Shown: positions 7,899-16,053 of the stretch, piece after piece
How positions within the stretch are numbered: position 1 is the stretch's first letter
How the letters are laid out: each line of letters opens with the position of its first letter
Assembly: GCA_002869885.2 (NCBI GenBank)
Contig: NEWR02000003.1
Coordinates: 1 to 53,358 of the forward strand
From: Nitrospira sp. CG24C
GTDB lineage: Bacteria; Nitrospirota; Nitrospiria; Nitrospirales; Nitrospiraceae
Direction: 5' to 3'
Length of the DNA: 53,358 bases
Position numbers and translations under genes: made by a program
The notes under the pieces: model-generated
The model's input: the letters and a program-made list of their open reading frames with translations, nothing else
What the model was told of the DNA's origin: nothing
Databases searched by the model: none

Positions 7899-8933
7899 AT
7901 GCGAATCCTTGTAACCGGAGGGGCCGGGTTCATCGGGTCGCATCTCGTACGTCGCCTGGTTGTTGAAAGCGGCCATGAGGTGGTGAATCTTGATGCGCTG
8001 AAATATTCCGGTAATCGCGCAAATCTCAAGGCGATCGAGACGCATGCCCGGCATACATTCGTTCATGGCGACATCAGTGATCAGCCCTTGGTTGAACGTC
8101 TCATTCGTGAGCATCGGATTGAGGGAATAATCAATGCTGCGGCGGAGACTCACGTGGATCGATCTATTCTCGATCCGGGAGCCTTTGCGCGGACTGATGT
8201 GGTGGGGACCGGAGTGCTGCTTGAAGAAGCTCGTCGTGCAGGTCTGCAGCGATTTCTCCAAGTCAGCACAGACGAAGTTTACGGCAGCGTCGAGACCGGG
8301 ATGTCGATTGAGAGCGATTGCCTGGCCCCGCGGAGTCCCTATTCTGCCAGCAAGGCCGGTGGAGATCTCTTGGCGCTCAGCTACTGGACGACCTATCGGT
8401 TTCCCGTGTTGGTGACTCGTGGCAGCAATACCTATGGGCCGAATCAGTATCCGGAGAAATTCGTCCCGCTGTTCGTCACCAATGCGATCGACAACCAGCC
8501 CCTTCCGCTCTATGGGGATGGACGTCAGTGCCGCGATTGGCTGGCTGTGCAAGACCATTGCGCGGCGATCGAGCATGTATTCCTTCGAGGTGAGCCGGGA
8601 CAGATTTACAACGTCGGTGGAGGCAATGAACGGGAGAATATCACTGTAGCCGAACAGATTGTCGGCCAGCTGGGCAAATCCCGCGATCTCATTCGTTTGG
8701 TGCAGGATCGTCCGGGCCATGATCGCCGCTACGCGGTGGATTGCAGCAAGTTGCGTCGATTAGGCTGGAGCCCTGCCGTCCCGTTTGAAGAGGGACTGCG
8801 CGCAACCATCCAATGGTATCAGGAGCATGAAGACTGGTGGCGGACGATCAAGTCCGGCGAATTTCGCCAATACTATGAACAGCAGTATGGGAAGCGGCTG
8901 GAAGAAGGGGCAAGGATAGGGGTAAAGGGATAA
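7899..8933 (+). CDS. rfbB: dTDP-glucose 4,6-dehydratase
   Basis: Second enzyme of dTDP-rhamnose synthesis, forming dTDP-4-keto-6-deoxyglucose with bound NAD. Rossmann motif TGGAGFIGSH at the N-terminus, STDEVYGS in mid-protein, catalytic YSASK, then RGSNTYGPNQYPEK and the C-terminal RPGHDRRYAVD, all RmlB hallmarks. The frame is open further upstream through C-rich repeat, but ATG at 7899 is chosen because it begins the Rossmann strand and has GAGGA six bases before it. This gives 344 residues, normal for the family. The last residues (about GARIGVKG) and the TAA stop are encoded by a G-rich array. Confidence 0.95.
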   Translation: MRILVTGGAGFIGSHLVRRLVVESGHEVVNLDALKYSGNRANLKAIETHARHTFVHGDISDQPLVERLIREHRIEGIINAAAETHVDRSILDPGAFARTDVVGTGVLLEEARRAGLQRFLQVSTDEVYGSVETGMSIESDCLAPRSPYSASKAGGDLLALSYWTTYRFPVLVTRGSNTYGPNQYPEKFVPLFVTNAIDNQPLPLYGDGRQCRDWLAVQDHCAAIEHVFLRGEPGQIYNVGGGNERENITVAEQIVGQLGKSRDLIRLVQDRPGHDRRYAVDCSKLRRLGWSPAVPFEEGLRATIQWYQEHEDWWRTIKSGEFRQYYEQQYGKRLEEGARIGVKG

Positions 8934-9262
8934 GGGGGTACGGGGATAGAGGGGGTAGGGTAAGGGACGGGGTAGCGGGATAACGGGGTAATAGGGGTAA
9001 GGGGATGGGGAGTACGGGGAAAGCAGAGGGGTAGCGGGATAGGTGGGATAAAGGGGCAACGGGGTAGGTCCAGGGAAACAGTGATAGAAAAAGGTAATCC
9101 GAACATGGACGTATTACAACGCGACAGCTATCCCGTTATCCCCATATCCCGTTTCATGCCCTGTTCTCATTGTCCGATTACCCCGCTACCCCCGGTATCC
9201 CCTTACCCCTCTACCCCGTTTATCCCGCTACCCCATGCGGTGCCCCCCTACCCCGTTACCCC
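8907..9262. repeat. G-arm / 66-bp core / C-arm composite element, copy 2
   Basis: Same architecture as the copy before rfbB: G-rich arm (8907-9066), core (9067-9132; 65 of 66 bases identical to 7628-7693) and C-rich arm (9133-9262). It fills the rfbB-rfbD gap; no gene was found there. Confidence 0.85.
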
Positions 9263-9274
9263 TATTAATATGCC

Positions 9275-10120
9275 ATGCGTATACTCATAACGGGTGCACA
9301 GGGGCAATTGGGTCATGCGCTTCAGCAGGCTCTCTCGGGAGAAGATCTGGTCCTGAAGGATCTGCCGGCGTTCGACCTTACGCGACCCGACAGCGAAGCC
9401 CAGATCGTGGCTGCGCGTCCCTCCGCCATCCTGCATGTCGGCGCCTATACGAATGTCGATGGGGCTGAGCGGGAGCCTGATCGCGCGATGCTGGTGAACG
9501 CTCAAGGTACCACCATGGTGGCTCGCGCTGCCGCAACGGTCAATGCAAGGCTGATCTATCTGTCGACGGATTATGTGTTCGATGGAACAAAATCGACTCC
9601 CTATCGTGAAGAAGATATGCCCCATCCCATCAATGTGTATGGTCAGTCCAAGCGTGAGGGGGAAATTGCCGCATTAGCTGGCTGTCCCAACACGCTGGTG
9701 GTTCGAACGGCTTGGCTCTATGGATATGCAGGAAATAATTTCGTGAAGACGATTATGCGGTTGGCTACTGAGAAGCCGTTTCTGGATGTGGTGGGAGATC
9801 AGCGAGGCTGTCCGACCAATGCGGATGATCTGGCTCTGGTCTTGAAAGATCTAGTTAAGACTGATCTGCGAGGAATCTGTCATGTAACGAATACCGGCGA
9901 TTGCACGTGGCATGAATTCGCAGAGGCCATTGTCAATCGTATGGATCTTTCTATCCCGGTTCGGCCCATTACGACTGCTCAAGCGGGGCGTCTCGCGCGG
10001 CGTCCGGCCTATTCAGTCCTTGCACCAGGCCGGTTGGCTGCGGTGCGAGCACTGTTGCCACATTGGCAGGATGCCCTCGCCAGATTTATGAAAGAGGCTC
10101 CTCATCCCGCCTCCTGCTAG
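9275..10120 (+). CDS. rfbD: dTDP-4-dehydrorhamnose reductase
   Basis: Last step of dTDP-L-rhamnose synthesis, an NAD(P)H-dependent reductase of the RmlD branch. GAQGQLG is the nucleotide-binding loop, STDYVFDG the central motif, YGQSK the catalytic YxxxK, and VVRTAWLYG the following strand. 281 residues is normal. The ATG lies about a dozen bases after the C-rich array and has no evident Shine-Dalgarno sequence, so initiation may depend on the upstream structure. The 3,5-epimerase gene (rfbC) expected between dehydratase and reductase is not in this window. Confidence 0.93.
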   Translation: MRILITGAQGQLGHALQQALSGEDLVLKDLPAFDLTRPDSEAQIVAARPSAILHVGAYTNVDGAEREPDRAMLVNAQGTTMVARAAATVNARLIYLSTDYVFDGTKSTPYREEDMPHPINVYGQSKREGEIAALAGCPNTLVVRTAWLYGYAGNNFVKTIMRLATEKPFLDVVGDQRGCPTNADDLALVLKDLVKTDLRGICHVTNTGDCTWHEFAEAIVNRMDLSIPVRPITTAQAGRLARRPAYSVLAPGRLAAVRALLPHWQDALARFMKEAPHPASC

Positions 10121-10148
10121 TAAACACAGAAGGGTTCAACGATTATCC

Positions 10149-10730
10149 ATGAAAACCTCAACGAAAAAACCAACTCGATCCAGGAAAATTTCGAAGAATG
10201 TACTTCGACGGATCCGGCTGTTTGCCACCGATGTGGACGGCGTCTTGACGGACGCAGGTATGTACTATGCCGAGTCCGGCGATGAGTGGAAAAAGTTCAA
10301 CACGCGCGATGGTATGGGGATCAAGCTGTTACAGCGTGCGGGAATTATCACCGCCATTGTGACGCAGGAACGCACCAAACTGGTGGCACGGCGCGCCGAG
10401 AAGCTTGCGATTCCAGAATTGCACCAAGGGGTGATGGACAAGTTGCTGCTCGTCAGTGAAATGGCCGTACGCCATGGGCTTACCCTCAGCCAGGTCGCCT
10501 ATATCGGTGACGATATCAACGATCTTGAGACGCTCAAAGCGGTGGGATTTTCCGCCACGCCGGCCGATGGGATGCCACAGGTTGCCGCGGCGGTCGATTA
10601 TATCTGTCAGAAGAAGGGCGGAGAGGGGGCGGTTCGGGAAATCATTGAGATGATCCTAGAATCTCAAAGGTCGAACGTCGAAGGTCGAAAGTCAAAAGTC
10701 GCTGTTCCAGGATCAGGAAAACGCTCATAG
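10149..10730 (+). CDS. kdsC: Kdo-8-phosphate phosphatase (KdsC-type HAD hydrolase)
   Basis: Removes phosphate from Kdo-8-phosphate to free Kdo for the LPS core. The HAD motif I LFATDVDGVLTDAG near residue 30 and motif IV YIGDDINDLE near 120 are those of the cap-less KdsC tetramers; the core length fits. A basic N-terminal tail (KTSTKKPTRSRKISK) precedes the domain. The final about 20 residues (from roughly residue 172) are encoded by a 7-bp-period array (GGTCGAA words) and are probably an unstructured addition. A related acylneuraminate-9-phosphate phosphatase cannot be fully excluded. Confidence 0.88.
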   Translation: MKTSTKKPTRSRKISKNVLRRIRLFATDVDGVLTDAGMYYAESGDEWKKFNTRDGMGIKLLQRAGIITAIVTQERTKLVARRAEKLAIPELHQGVMDKLLLVSEMAVRHGLTLSQVAYIGDDINDLETLKAVGFSATPADGMPQVAAAVDYICQKKGGEGAVREIIEMILESQRSNVEGRKSKVAVPGSGKRS

Positions 10731-10784
10731 GACAGGAGATCAGTGTATGGCTGCTCGTAAACCTCGAACTTCGAACCTCGAACT
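10669..10784. repeat. 7-bp-period array split across kdsC end and manC start (theme B, copy 1)
   Basis: Left arm GGTCGAA/CGTCGAA words (10669-10700) codes for the kdsC tail. The right, complementary arm of ACCTCGA/ACTTCGA words (10761-10784) codes for early manC residues. The spacer holds the manC ribosome-binding site AGGAG (10734-10738). Confidence 0.75.
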
Positions 10785-12225
10785 GAAAAACCATCTCTAT
10801 CCCGTGATCATGGCGGGCGGCAGCGGCACCAGATTTTGGCCGCTCAGTCGGCAGTTATTTCCCAAACAGCTGCTGCGTATTATGGGGGATGAAACGTTGA
10901 TTCAGCAGACCATGCGTCGCGTCGTCTGTGCATCGTCTCCGAACCGGGTGATGATTTCCACGAATCCCGCCCAAGCCGAGTCCATTCGCGTCCAGCTGAG
11001 CGAGTGGAAAGATGCGCTCACAGACAATTTCGTATTGGAACCGGAAGGGCGCAATACCGCCCCGGCCATTGCCTTGGTGGCCTTAGCACTCGTCCGTCGG
11101 GATCCTGACGCGATCATGCTTATCGTGCCTGCCGATCATATCGTCAAGGGCCAGCGCGCGTTCGATGCGGCGGTCTCGTTGGCGGCGACGCTGGCCCAGC
11201 AGGACTATCTGGTCACGTTCGGCATCACGCCGATCCGTCCGGAAACCGGCTATGGCTACATTCGGCCCAACCGGAAGGTGACGTTGGAGAAACAGGGAAC
11301 GCTCAAGGGCCATCCGGTCAGCCGATTTGTGGAGAAACCCAATGCCGCCAAGGCAACGCAGTATCTCAAGGCCGGGGACTACTACTGGAACAGCGGCATG
11401 TTTGTGTGGCGCGCCGCGGCGATTCTCGATGAAATCAGCCGCCATCAACCGGCCCTCTTCCGTGGGATCGAGCAGATCGGCCAGTTGATACAGGCCGGAG
11501 CCACCAGGCAGGCCATCGACGATGCCTACCGGACACTCACGCCGGTCTCGATCGATACGGGAGTCATGGAGCGATCGAAGAAAGCCGCAATCGTGCCCGT
11601 GTCCTTTCAGTGGTCTGACGTCGGAAGTTGGGGGAGTTTGGATGAAGTGGCGCCGAAGGATAAGGCCGGCAACGTCGTCGTTGGCCGTGTGGTCGATATC
11701 GATAGCCGCCGGTCGATTGTCTATGGAGATCGCCGGCTGGTGGCCACGATCGGGCTCACTGACATGGTCGTGGTCGATACGCCGGACGCCACACTCGTCT
11801 GTCCGAAGTCCCGCGCGCAAGAGGTGAAGCAGTTGGTCGACATTCTCAAGAAGCAGAAAGCGCCGGAACATCTGGAGCACCTGACTGTGCAGCGGCCCTG
11901 GGGATCCTATACGATCTTGGAAGAAGGACCGGGGTATAAAGTGAAGCGCGTGACGGTGAAGCCGGGAGGACGGCTCTCGTTACAGCTGCATCACCGACGG
12001 AGCGAACATTGGGTGGTGATCACCGGGACGGCGCGAGTGACGAGGGGCGAGGAGGTGTTTGACCTCAAGGTGGGACATAGTACGGAAATTCCTGTCGAAA
12101 CCAGGCATCGGTTGGAAAACCCCGGCCACGAGACGGTGCATATTATTGAAGTGCAAAACGGACCCTATCTGGGGGAAGACGATATCGTCCGGTTTCAGGA
12201 TGATTATGGGCGAGGCGTGAAATAG
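10747..12225 (+). CDS. manC: mannose-1-phosphate guanylyltransferase / mannose-6-phosphate isomerase
   Basis: Bifunctional type II enzyme giving GDP-mannose. N-terminal nucleotidyltransferase: VIMAGGSGTRFWPLSRQLFPKQL from about residue 19, FVEKPN in the middle, YYWNSGMF for sugar binding. C-terminal cupin isomerase: RPWGSY, then LQLHHRRSEHWVVITG with metal-binding His/Glu, and ETRHRLENPG. 492 residues is slightly long because roughly residues 4-16 come from the right arm of the flanking array. Start ATG has AGGAG eight bases before it. The next gene, manB, supplies mannose-1-phosphate. Confidence 0.94.
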   Translation: MAARKPRTSNLELKNHLYPVIMAGGSGTRFWPLSRQLFPKQLLRIMGDETLIQQTMRRVVCASSPNRVMISTNPAQAESIRVQLSEWKDALTDNFVLEPEGRNTAPAIALVALALVRRDPDAIMLIVPADHIVKGQRAFDAAVSLAATLAQQDYLVTFGITPIRPETGYGYIRPNRKVTLEKQGTLKGHPVSRFVEKPNAAKATQYLKAGDYYWNSGMFVWRAAAILDEISRHQPALFRGIEQIGQLIQAGATRQAIDDAYRTLTPVSIDTGVMERSKKAAIVPVSFQWSDVGSWGSLDEVAPKDKAGNVVVGRVVDIDSRRSIVYGDRRLVATIGLTDMVVVDTPDATLVCPKSRAQEVKQLVDILKKQKAPEHLEHLTVQRPWGSYTILEEGPGYKVKRVTVKPGGRLSLQLHHRRSEHWVVITGTARVTRGEEVFDLKVGHSTEIPVETRHRLENPGHETVHIIEVQNGPYLGEDDIVRFQDDYGRGVK

Positions 12226-12249
12226 TGAAGTGTTAACCATTCAGGTAGA

Positions 12250-12325
12250 TAGGCTGAAGGGGTTCAGGCTGAAGTGTTCGGATCTCTGGCCTTCAGCCTA
12301 AAAGCCTTCAGCCTGAACCCCTGAG
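12250..12325. repeat. self-complementary 15-bp-period array (theme C, copy 1)
   Basis: Left arm AGGCTGAAGGGGTTC twice, a GGATCTCTGG-like spacer, right arm CCTTCAGCCT... repeated in complement. It fills the manC-manB gap. Confidence 0.85.
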
Positions 12326-12357
12326 TAGCTACTAACGAATAACAAGTAACGAGGACC

Positions 12358-13758
12358 ATGGGACTATTTCGCGAATATGATCTGCGCGGTATCGTGGGGC
12401 AGGAACTCACCGAGTCGATCACGGAGCAGGTGGCCCGCGCCTACTGCACCTATGTGAAAGACCGTGGGGTGAAGACGATCTCCGTCGGGCGCGATGGCCG
12501 TCTGAGTTCGCCTGGACTCCACCAGGCCTTGGTGCGGGGGCTCCTGGCCGGCGGATTGAACGTGGTGGATATCGGGATCTGCCCCTCGCCGCTGGTGTAT
12601 TTCTCGCTGTTTCAGCTGCCGATTGACGGCGGCATCATGATCACCGGGAGCCACAATGCAGCCGAATACAACGGATTGAAGATCTGTATCGGGAAAGAGG
12701 CGATTCATGGCGAGGAGATCCAGGCGCTTCGCGTGGTGATGGAGGCGGGCTCGTTTGTGTCCGGGGCAGGGCAACTCTCGGAGCATCCCATCATTCCCGA
12801 CTATCTGGCCTATCTCAAAAAGAGCTTTGCCCACGTCAATGCGAAGCGTCTTCATGTGGTGATCGATTGCGGGAACGGGGTGGCAGCCTTGGTGGCCCAA
12901 CAGGCCTTGGAACTTCTGGGCTGTCGCGTCACCGGGCTCTATTGCGAGCTCGACGGAAGATTTCCGAACCATCATCCGGACCCCACGGTCCTCGAGAATC
13001 TCGACGATTTGATTCAAGCGGTCAAGGAGCACAAGGCGGATGCCGGGATCGGCTACGATGGCGATGCCGATCGCATTGGGACGATCGACGAACAGGGCCA
13101 GGTGTTGTGGGGCGATCGCCTCATGGTGGTCTACGCCCGCGATATTCTGGCGGCCAAGCCGGGGAGCACCATCATCTCCGAGGTCAAATCGTCGCAGAGT
13201 CTCTATGACGATATTGCGAAACATGGGGGCCGGCCGATTATGTGGAAAACCGGTCATTCTCTGATCAAGGCCAAGATGAAGAGTGAACAGGCCGTGTTAG
13301 CCGGTGAAATGTCCGGACACATGTTCTTTGCCGATCGGTACTTCGGGTATGACGACGCGATTTATGCGTCGTGCCGGCTGGTGGAGATTCTGGCCAAGAC
13401 CACACAGCCCCTCTCCGCGTTGGTGGCGGATCTGCCGAAGACGTCCGTCACGCCGGAGATTCGGGTTGACGTGTCGGATGCCATCAAGTTCACGTTAGTC
13501 AGACAGGTCCAGGATCGGCTGGCCTTGTGCCTGAAGAGCCGCGAGGCGCTTGGTCCTTCGAAGTCGGTGTTGCGTGATGTTATTACGATTGACGGGGTCC
13601 GTGCCATCTTCGACGATGGATGGGGTCTGATTCGTGCCTCGAACACTCAGCCTGCCCTCGTGTTACGGTTTGAAGCCACCTCACCGGAGCGACTCGCGGC
13701 TATCCGCGCCGTCATCGAAGGCGAGCTCCGAGCCGCCCAACAAACCCTTGGCTGCTAG
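12358..13758 (+). CDS. manB: phosphomannomutase/phosphoglucomutase
   Basis: Interconverts hexose-6- and hexose-1-phosphates, feeding manC and rfbA. All four alpha-D-phosphohexomutase sites are visible: phosphoserine loop ITGSHN (Ser98), Mg site DGDADR from about 234, sugar-recognition GEMSGH near 319, and the phosphate-binding RASNTQP near the C-terminus. 466 residues matches AlgC-type enzymes. Start ATG follows AGGACC with modest ribosome-binding match. Both mannose and glucose activity are likely by family precedent. Confidence 0.93.
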   Translation: MGLFREYDLRGIVGQELTESITEQVARAYCTYVKDRGVKTISVGRDGRLSSPGLHQALVRGLLAGGLNVVDIGICPSPLVYFSLFQLPIDGGIMITGSHNAAEYNGLKICIGKEAIHGEEIQALRVVMEAGSFVSGAGQLSEHPIIPDYLAYLKKSFAHVNAKRLHVVIDCGNGVAALVAQQALELLGCRVTGLYCELDGRFPNHHPDPTVLENLDDLIQAVKEHKADAGIGYDGDADRIGTIDEQGQVLWGDRLMVVYARDILAAKPGSTIISEVKSSQSLYDDIAKHGGRPIMWKTGHSLIKAKMKSEQAVLAGEMSGHMFFADRYFGYDDAIYASCRLVEILAKTTQPLSALVADLPKTSVTPEIRVDVSDAIKFTLVRQVQDRLALCLKSREALGPSKSVLRDVITIDGVRAIFDDGWGLIRASNTQPALVLRFEATSPERLAAIRAVIEGELRAAQQTLGC

Positions 13759-13777
13759 CCCGCGCGACGTGCGAGAC

Positions 13778-14860
13778 ATGCAGAAAAGCGCGACTGGTGA
13801 GACGGTTCGAGGTCCGAAGTTCGAGGTTTCCGGAACTTCGAACCCAGAACTTCGAACTTCGAATCACGCGTCCCGCTTGTCCCGCCCGCCTCGCGTGTCT
13901 CGCGCATGCTTCGTGCTGGCTTGCATGGTCCTGGGCGCCATGAGCGGGATGGTTCCGTGGGCTGAGGCTGGGAGCTTGTCCGACAGTGACCTTTCTACTG
14001 CGGCGAACGATCCACGACCATCTGCGTCGTTCTCGGCCAGAAATAATCCTCAACGTATTCCAGCGAATACGCCTCCGGTTTTTCCGGGCCTGCGGCCTAG
14101 CAGCTGGCCGCACCTCCTTCGCCTCGTCACGAACGGCATTGTCGGACAGGCTCCTAGCAACCTTTCTTCAGTGCGATATTTCCAAGTCGGGGAACAGCTC
14201 ACCTACGAAATTTCTTGGCTGTATATTACAGCCGGCACAGCGGTGATGGCTGTCAGTGATGCCGGTAAGGACGGAGACCGGCCGCTGGCGAAATTGATCA
14301 CCACGGCACAGTCCAGGCCCGCCATCACCAAATTCTTTCCCGTGGATAACCGGGTCGAGTCGATCGTGGATCCTGCCACGCTGCTCCCGGAGCGCTTGAT
14401 CTTCAAGCGGCGAGAGGGGAAGAAGAAAGAAGACTTCGAGTACACATTTAATCAGAAAGAGGGGAAGGTCATAGTTGTCAAAGGCGGGACGACTGAGACA
14501 TTGGAAATCCCGCCTGGCACCCAAGATGTCATCTCCTGTCTCTATTATGCGCGCAGTATGTTGTCATTTCAGCCCGGCTCATCTCTGACGATGAATGTGC
14601 ACCATGACAAAAAGAACCGCGCTATAGAGGCGCGCGTCGAGGAGATCGAGACGGTCAGCGGCCCGTGGGGGGAGGTTGAAACGGCTCGCGTGCTGGTTGT
14701 CATGCCGTTCCAAGGTCTCTTTCTGAACCAGGGCAACATCCGGGTATGGTTTACCAACGATGACCGTCGTATTCCGGTTCGCATGAAGGCCAAGGTCATC
14801 ATTGGGTCGATTGTGGCCGATCTCGTCAGCGGATTGCCGGCTTCTCTACCAACTCAGTGA
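13778..14860 (+). CDS. DUF3108 periplasmic protein with an in-frame mobile-element insertion
   Basis: Reading from ATG 13778 gives 360 residues in a mosaic order: a repeat-encoded leader (themes B and H, to about 13894); a signal-peptide-like stretch ACFVLACMVLGAMSG ending PWAEAG; 62 residues encoded by the 186-bp element at 13970-14155; then the DUF3108 domain from VRYFQVGEQLTYEISW. DUF3108 proteins are exported beta-rich proteins of unknown function. GTG at 13895 would start directly at the signal peptide (MSRACFVLAC...) and may be the true start; neither start has a good Shine-Dalgarno. The frame is open even further upstream, inside manB, but that part is not credible. It lies between manB and fbp. 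Confidence 0.75.
   Translation: MQKSATGETVRGPKFEVSGTSNPELRTSNHASRLSRPPRVSRACFVLACMVLGAMSGMVPWAEAGSLSDSDLSTAANDPRPSASFSARNNPQRIPANTPPVFPGLRPSSWPHLLRLVTNGIVGQAPSNLSSVRYFQVGEQLTYEISWLYITAGTAVMAVSDAGKDGDRPLAKLITTAQSRPAITKFFPVDNRVESIVDPATLLPERLIFKRREGKKKEDFEYTFNQKEGKVIVVKGGTTETLEIPPGTQDVISCLYYARSMLSFQPGSSLTMNVHHDKKNRAIEARVEEIETVSGPWGEVETARVLVVMPFQGLFLNQGNIRVWFTNDDRRIPVRMKAKVIIGSIVADLVSGLPASLPTQ
13804..13905. repeat. theme B array followed by theme H array, inside the DUF3108 leader
   Basis: 7-bp words GGTTCGA/GGTCCGA/AGTTCGA, then complementary GAACTTC/GAACCCA words to 13864, then 9-bp GTCCCGCTT/GTCCCGCCC/GCCTCGCGT words. A matching left H arm (CGCGCGACGTGCGAGAC) lies at about 13761. Confidence 0.75.
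13970..14155 (+). mobile_element. 186-bp MITE-like palindromic element, copy 1 (in frame in DUF3108 gene)
   Basis: Ends are inverted repeats (GGAGCTTGTCCGACAGTG against the complement of CATTGTCGGACAGGCTCC). The centre has an inner palindrome CGTATTC-CAGC-GAATACG flanked by longer complementary arms. It is exactly 62 codons and open in the DUF3108 frame. A copy of the same length lies at 34142-34327. No transposase is encoded. Confidence 0.85.
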
Positions 14861-14876
14861 TGTCGTCAGCCATTCA

Positions 14877-14905
14877 TTGCCCGCCTCGTTCAAAACGGTT
14901 ATACT
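14877..14905 (+). promoter_or_regulatory. candidate sigma-70 promoter of fbp
   Basis: TTGCCC at 14877-14882, 17-base spacer, TATACT at 14900-14905. The predicted transcription start is only about seven bases before the fbp ATG, so the leader would be very short. Confidence 0.4.
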
Positions 14906-14918
14906 CATTCCTATCATT

Positions 14919-15926
14919 ATGGGACAGTTTCCTCTTACTTTAAGCAGCTTTATCATGCAGAAGCCGGCGGCTCACCAGGGAGTCACCGGGGAACTTGCCG
15001 CTCTTCTGTCCCAGATCGCTCTAGTCGGGAAACTCATTGCGCAGGATCTCAGACGTGCAGGGCTGATCGATATTCTGGGAACGACCGGCGAGATCAATGT
15101 ACAGGGGGAGACAGTCAAGAAGCTGGATGAGATTGCGAACGAAACCTTTCTCAAGGTATTCCACCAGAACGGACTTGCGTGCGCACTGGCATCGGAAGAG
15201 ATGGAAAAACCGGTCTTGCTTCCGGAGAATTGGCCGCGGGCCAAATACATGCTGTTGTTCGATCCCCTCGATGGTTCATCGAACACGGACTGCAACATGC
15301 CGCTTGGCGCGATTTTTTCTGTCGTGACGTCCGGGCACAGCGACCGGATGCCGACCAAGGATGACCTTGTCCGCAAGGGAACAGAGCAGGTGGCCGCAGG
15401 CTATCTCCTCTACGGGTCGAGCACGATGTTGATCTATACGACTGGCCAAGGAGTCCATGGGTTTACATTGGATCCTGGCATCGGCGAGTATGTTCTATCG
15501 CACGAACAGATCCGAGTTCCTACTCGCGGGAAGGTCTATGGTGTGAACGAAGGCAACTACCATAAGTGGTCTGGGGGAACGAGGAAATATGTCGACTATC
15601 TGAAAGTCAACGATACAGCCACTGGGCGGCCCTATAGTAGCCGCTATTCCGGTTGTCTGGCGGCCGACGTGCATCGGATTCTTCTCGGAGGAGGCATCTA
15701 TCTTTATCCCGGCGAGATAGAGAAGCCGGAGGGCAAGCTTCGGTTATTGTACGAAGCGAATCCCTTGGCGATGGTGGTCGAGCAAGCGGGCGGCAGAGCC
15801 AGCACCGGCGCCATGCGCATCCTGGACGTGGAGGCGAAGCAACTGCATCAACGGGTGCCGTTGATCATTGGCAGCGCGGAAGATGTGCGTGACGCAGAGG
15901 AATTCATGCAAGGAAGACGAATGTAA
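14919..15926 (+). CDS. fbp: fructose-1,6-bisphosphatase class I
   Basis: Gluconeogenic phosphatase giving fructose-6-phosphate. The metal/catalytic motif FDPLDGSSNTD begins near residue 114, with ASEEMEK before it and KLRLLYEANPLAMVVEQAGG near the C-terminus, all class I hallmarks. ATG 14919 gives 335 residues, the usual length; the frame is open to 14802 but that part overlaps the DUF3108 gene and is not conserved in type. No Shine-Dalgarno precedes 14919 although a promoter-like sequence does. The aldolase that makes its substrate is the next gene, so this is a gluconeogenesis pair suited to an autotroph. Confidence 0.95.
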   Translation: MGQFPLTLSSFIMQKPAAHQGVTGELAALLSQIALVGKLIAQDLRRAGLIDILGTTGEINVQGETVKKLDEIANETFLKVFHQNGLACALASEEMEKPVLLPENWPRAKYMLLFDPLDGSSNTDCNMPLGAIFSVVTSGHSDRMPTKDDLVRKGTEQVAAGYLLYGSSTMLIYTTGQGVHGFTLDPGIGEYVLSHEQIRVPTRGKVYGVNEGNYHKWSGGTRKYVDYLKVNDTATGRPYSSRYSGCLAADVHRILLGGGIYLYPGEIEKPEGKLRLLYEANPLAMVVEQAGGRASTGAMRILDVEAKQLHQRVPLIIGSAEDVRDAEEFMQGRRM

Positions 15927-15940
15927 ATACTCAGGTCGAT

Positions 15941-16014
15941 AGGCTGAAGGGGTTCAGGCTGAAGTGTTCGGAGTTCCGGCCTTCAGCCTAAAAGCCTTCA
16001 GCCTGAATCCCTGA
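15941..16014. repeat. self-complementary 15-bp-period array (theme C, copy 2)
   Basis: AGGCTGAAGGGGTTC, AGGCTGAAGTGTTCG, a short spacer, then CCTTCAGCCT words. Nearly identical in layout to the copy at 12250-12325. Confidence 0.85.
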
Positions 16015-16053
16015 GTAGGCACTAACGATTCACGAATCTACGGGAGGAGAGAC

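Noticed and set aside
7642-7914. Short frames beginning MIEKGNPNMDVLQRDSY (also 9081-9290)
   Set aside because: They start in the conserved core but run into C-rich repeat coding only Pro/Leu/Tyr; conservation is at DNA level. Kept only as a note in the findings.
13634-13777. Upstream extension of the DUF3108 frame
   Set aside because: It overlaps the conserved C-terminal part of manB in another frame and has no signal for initiation.
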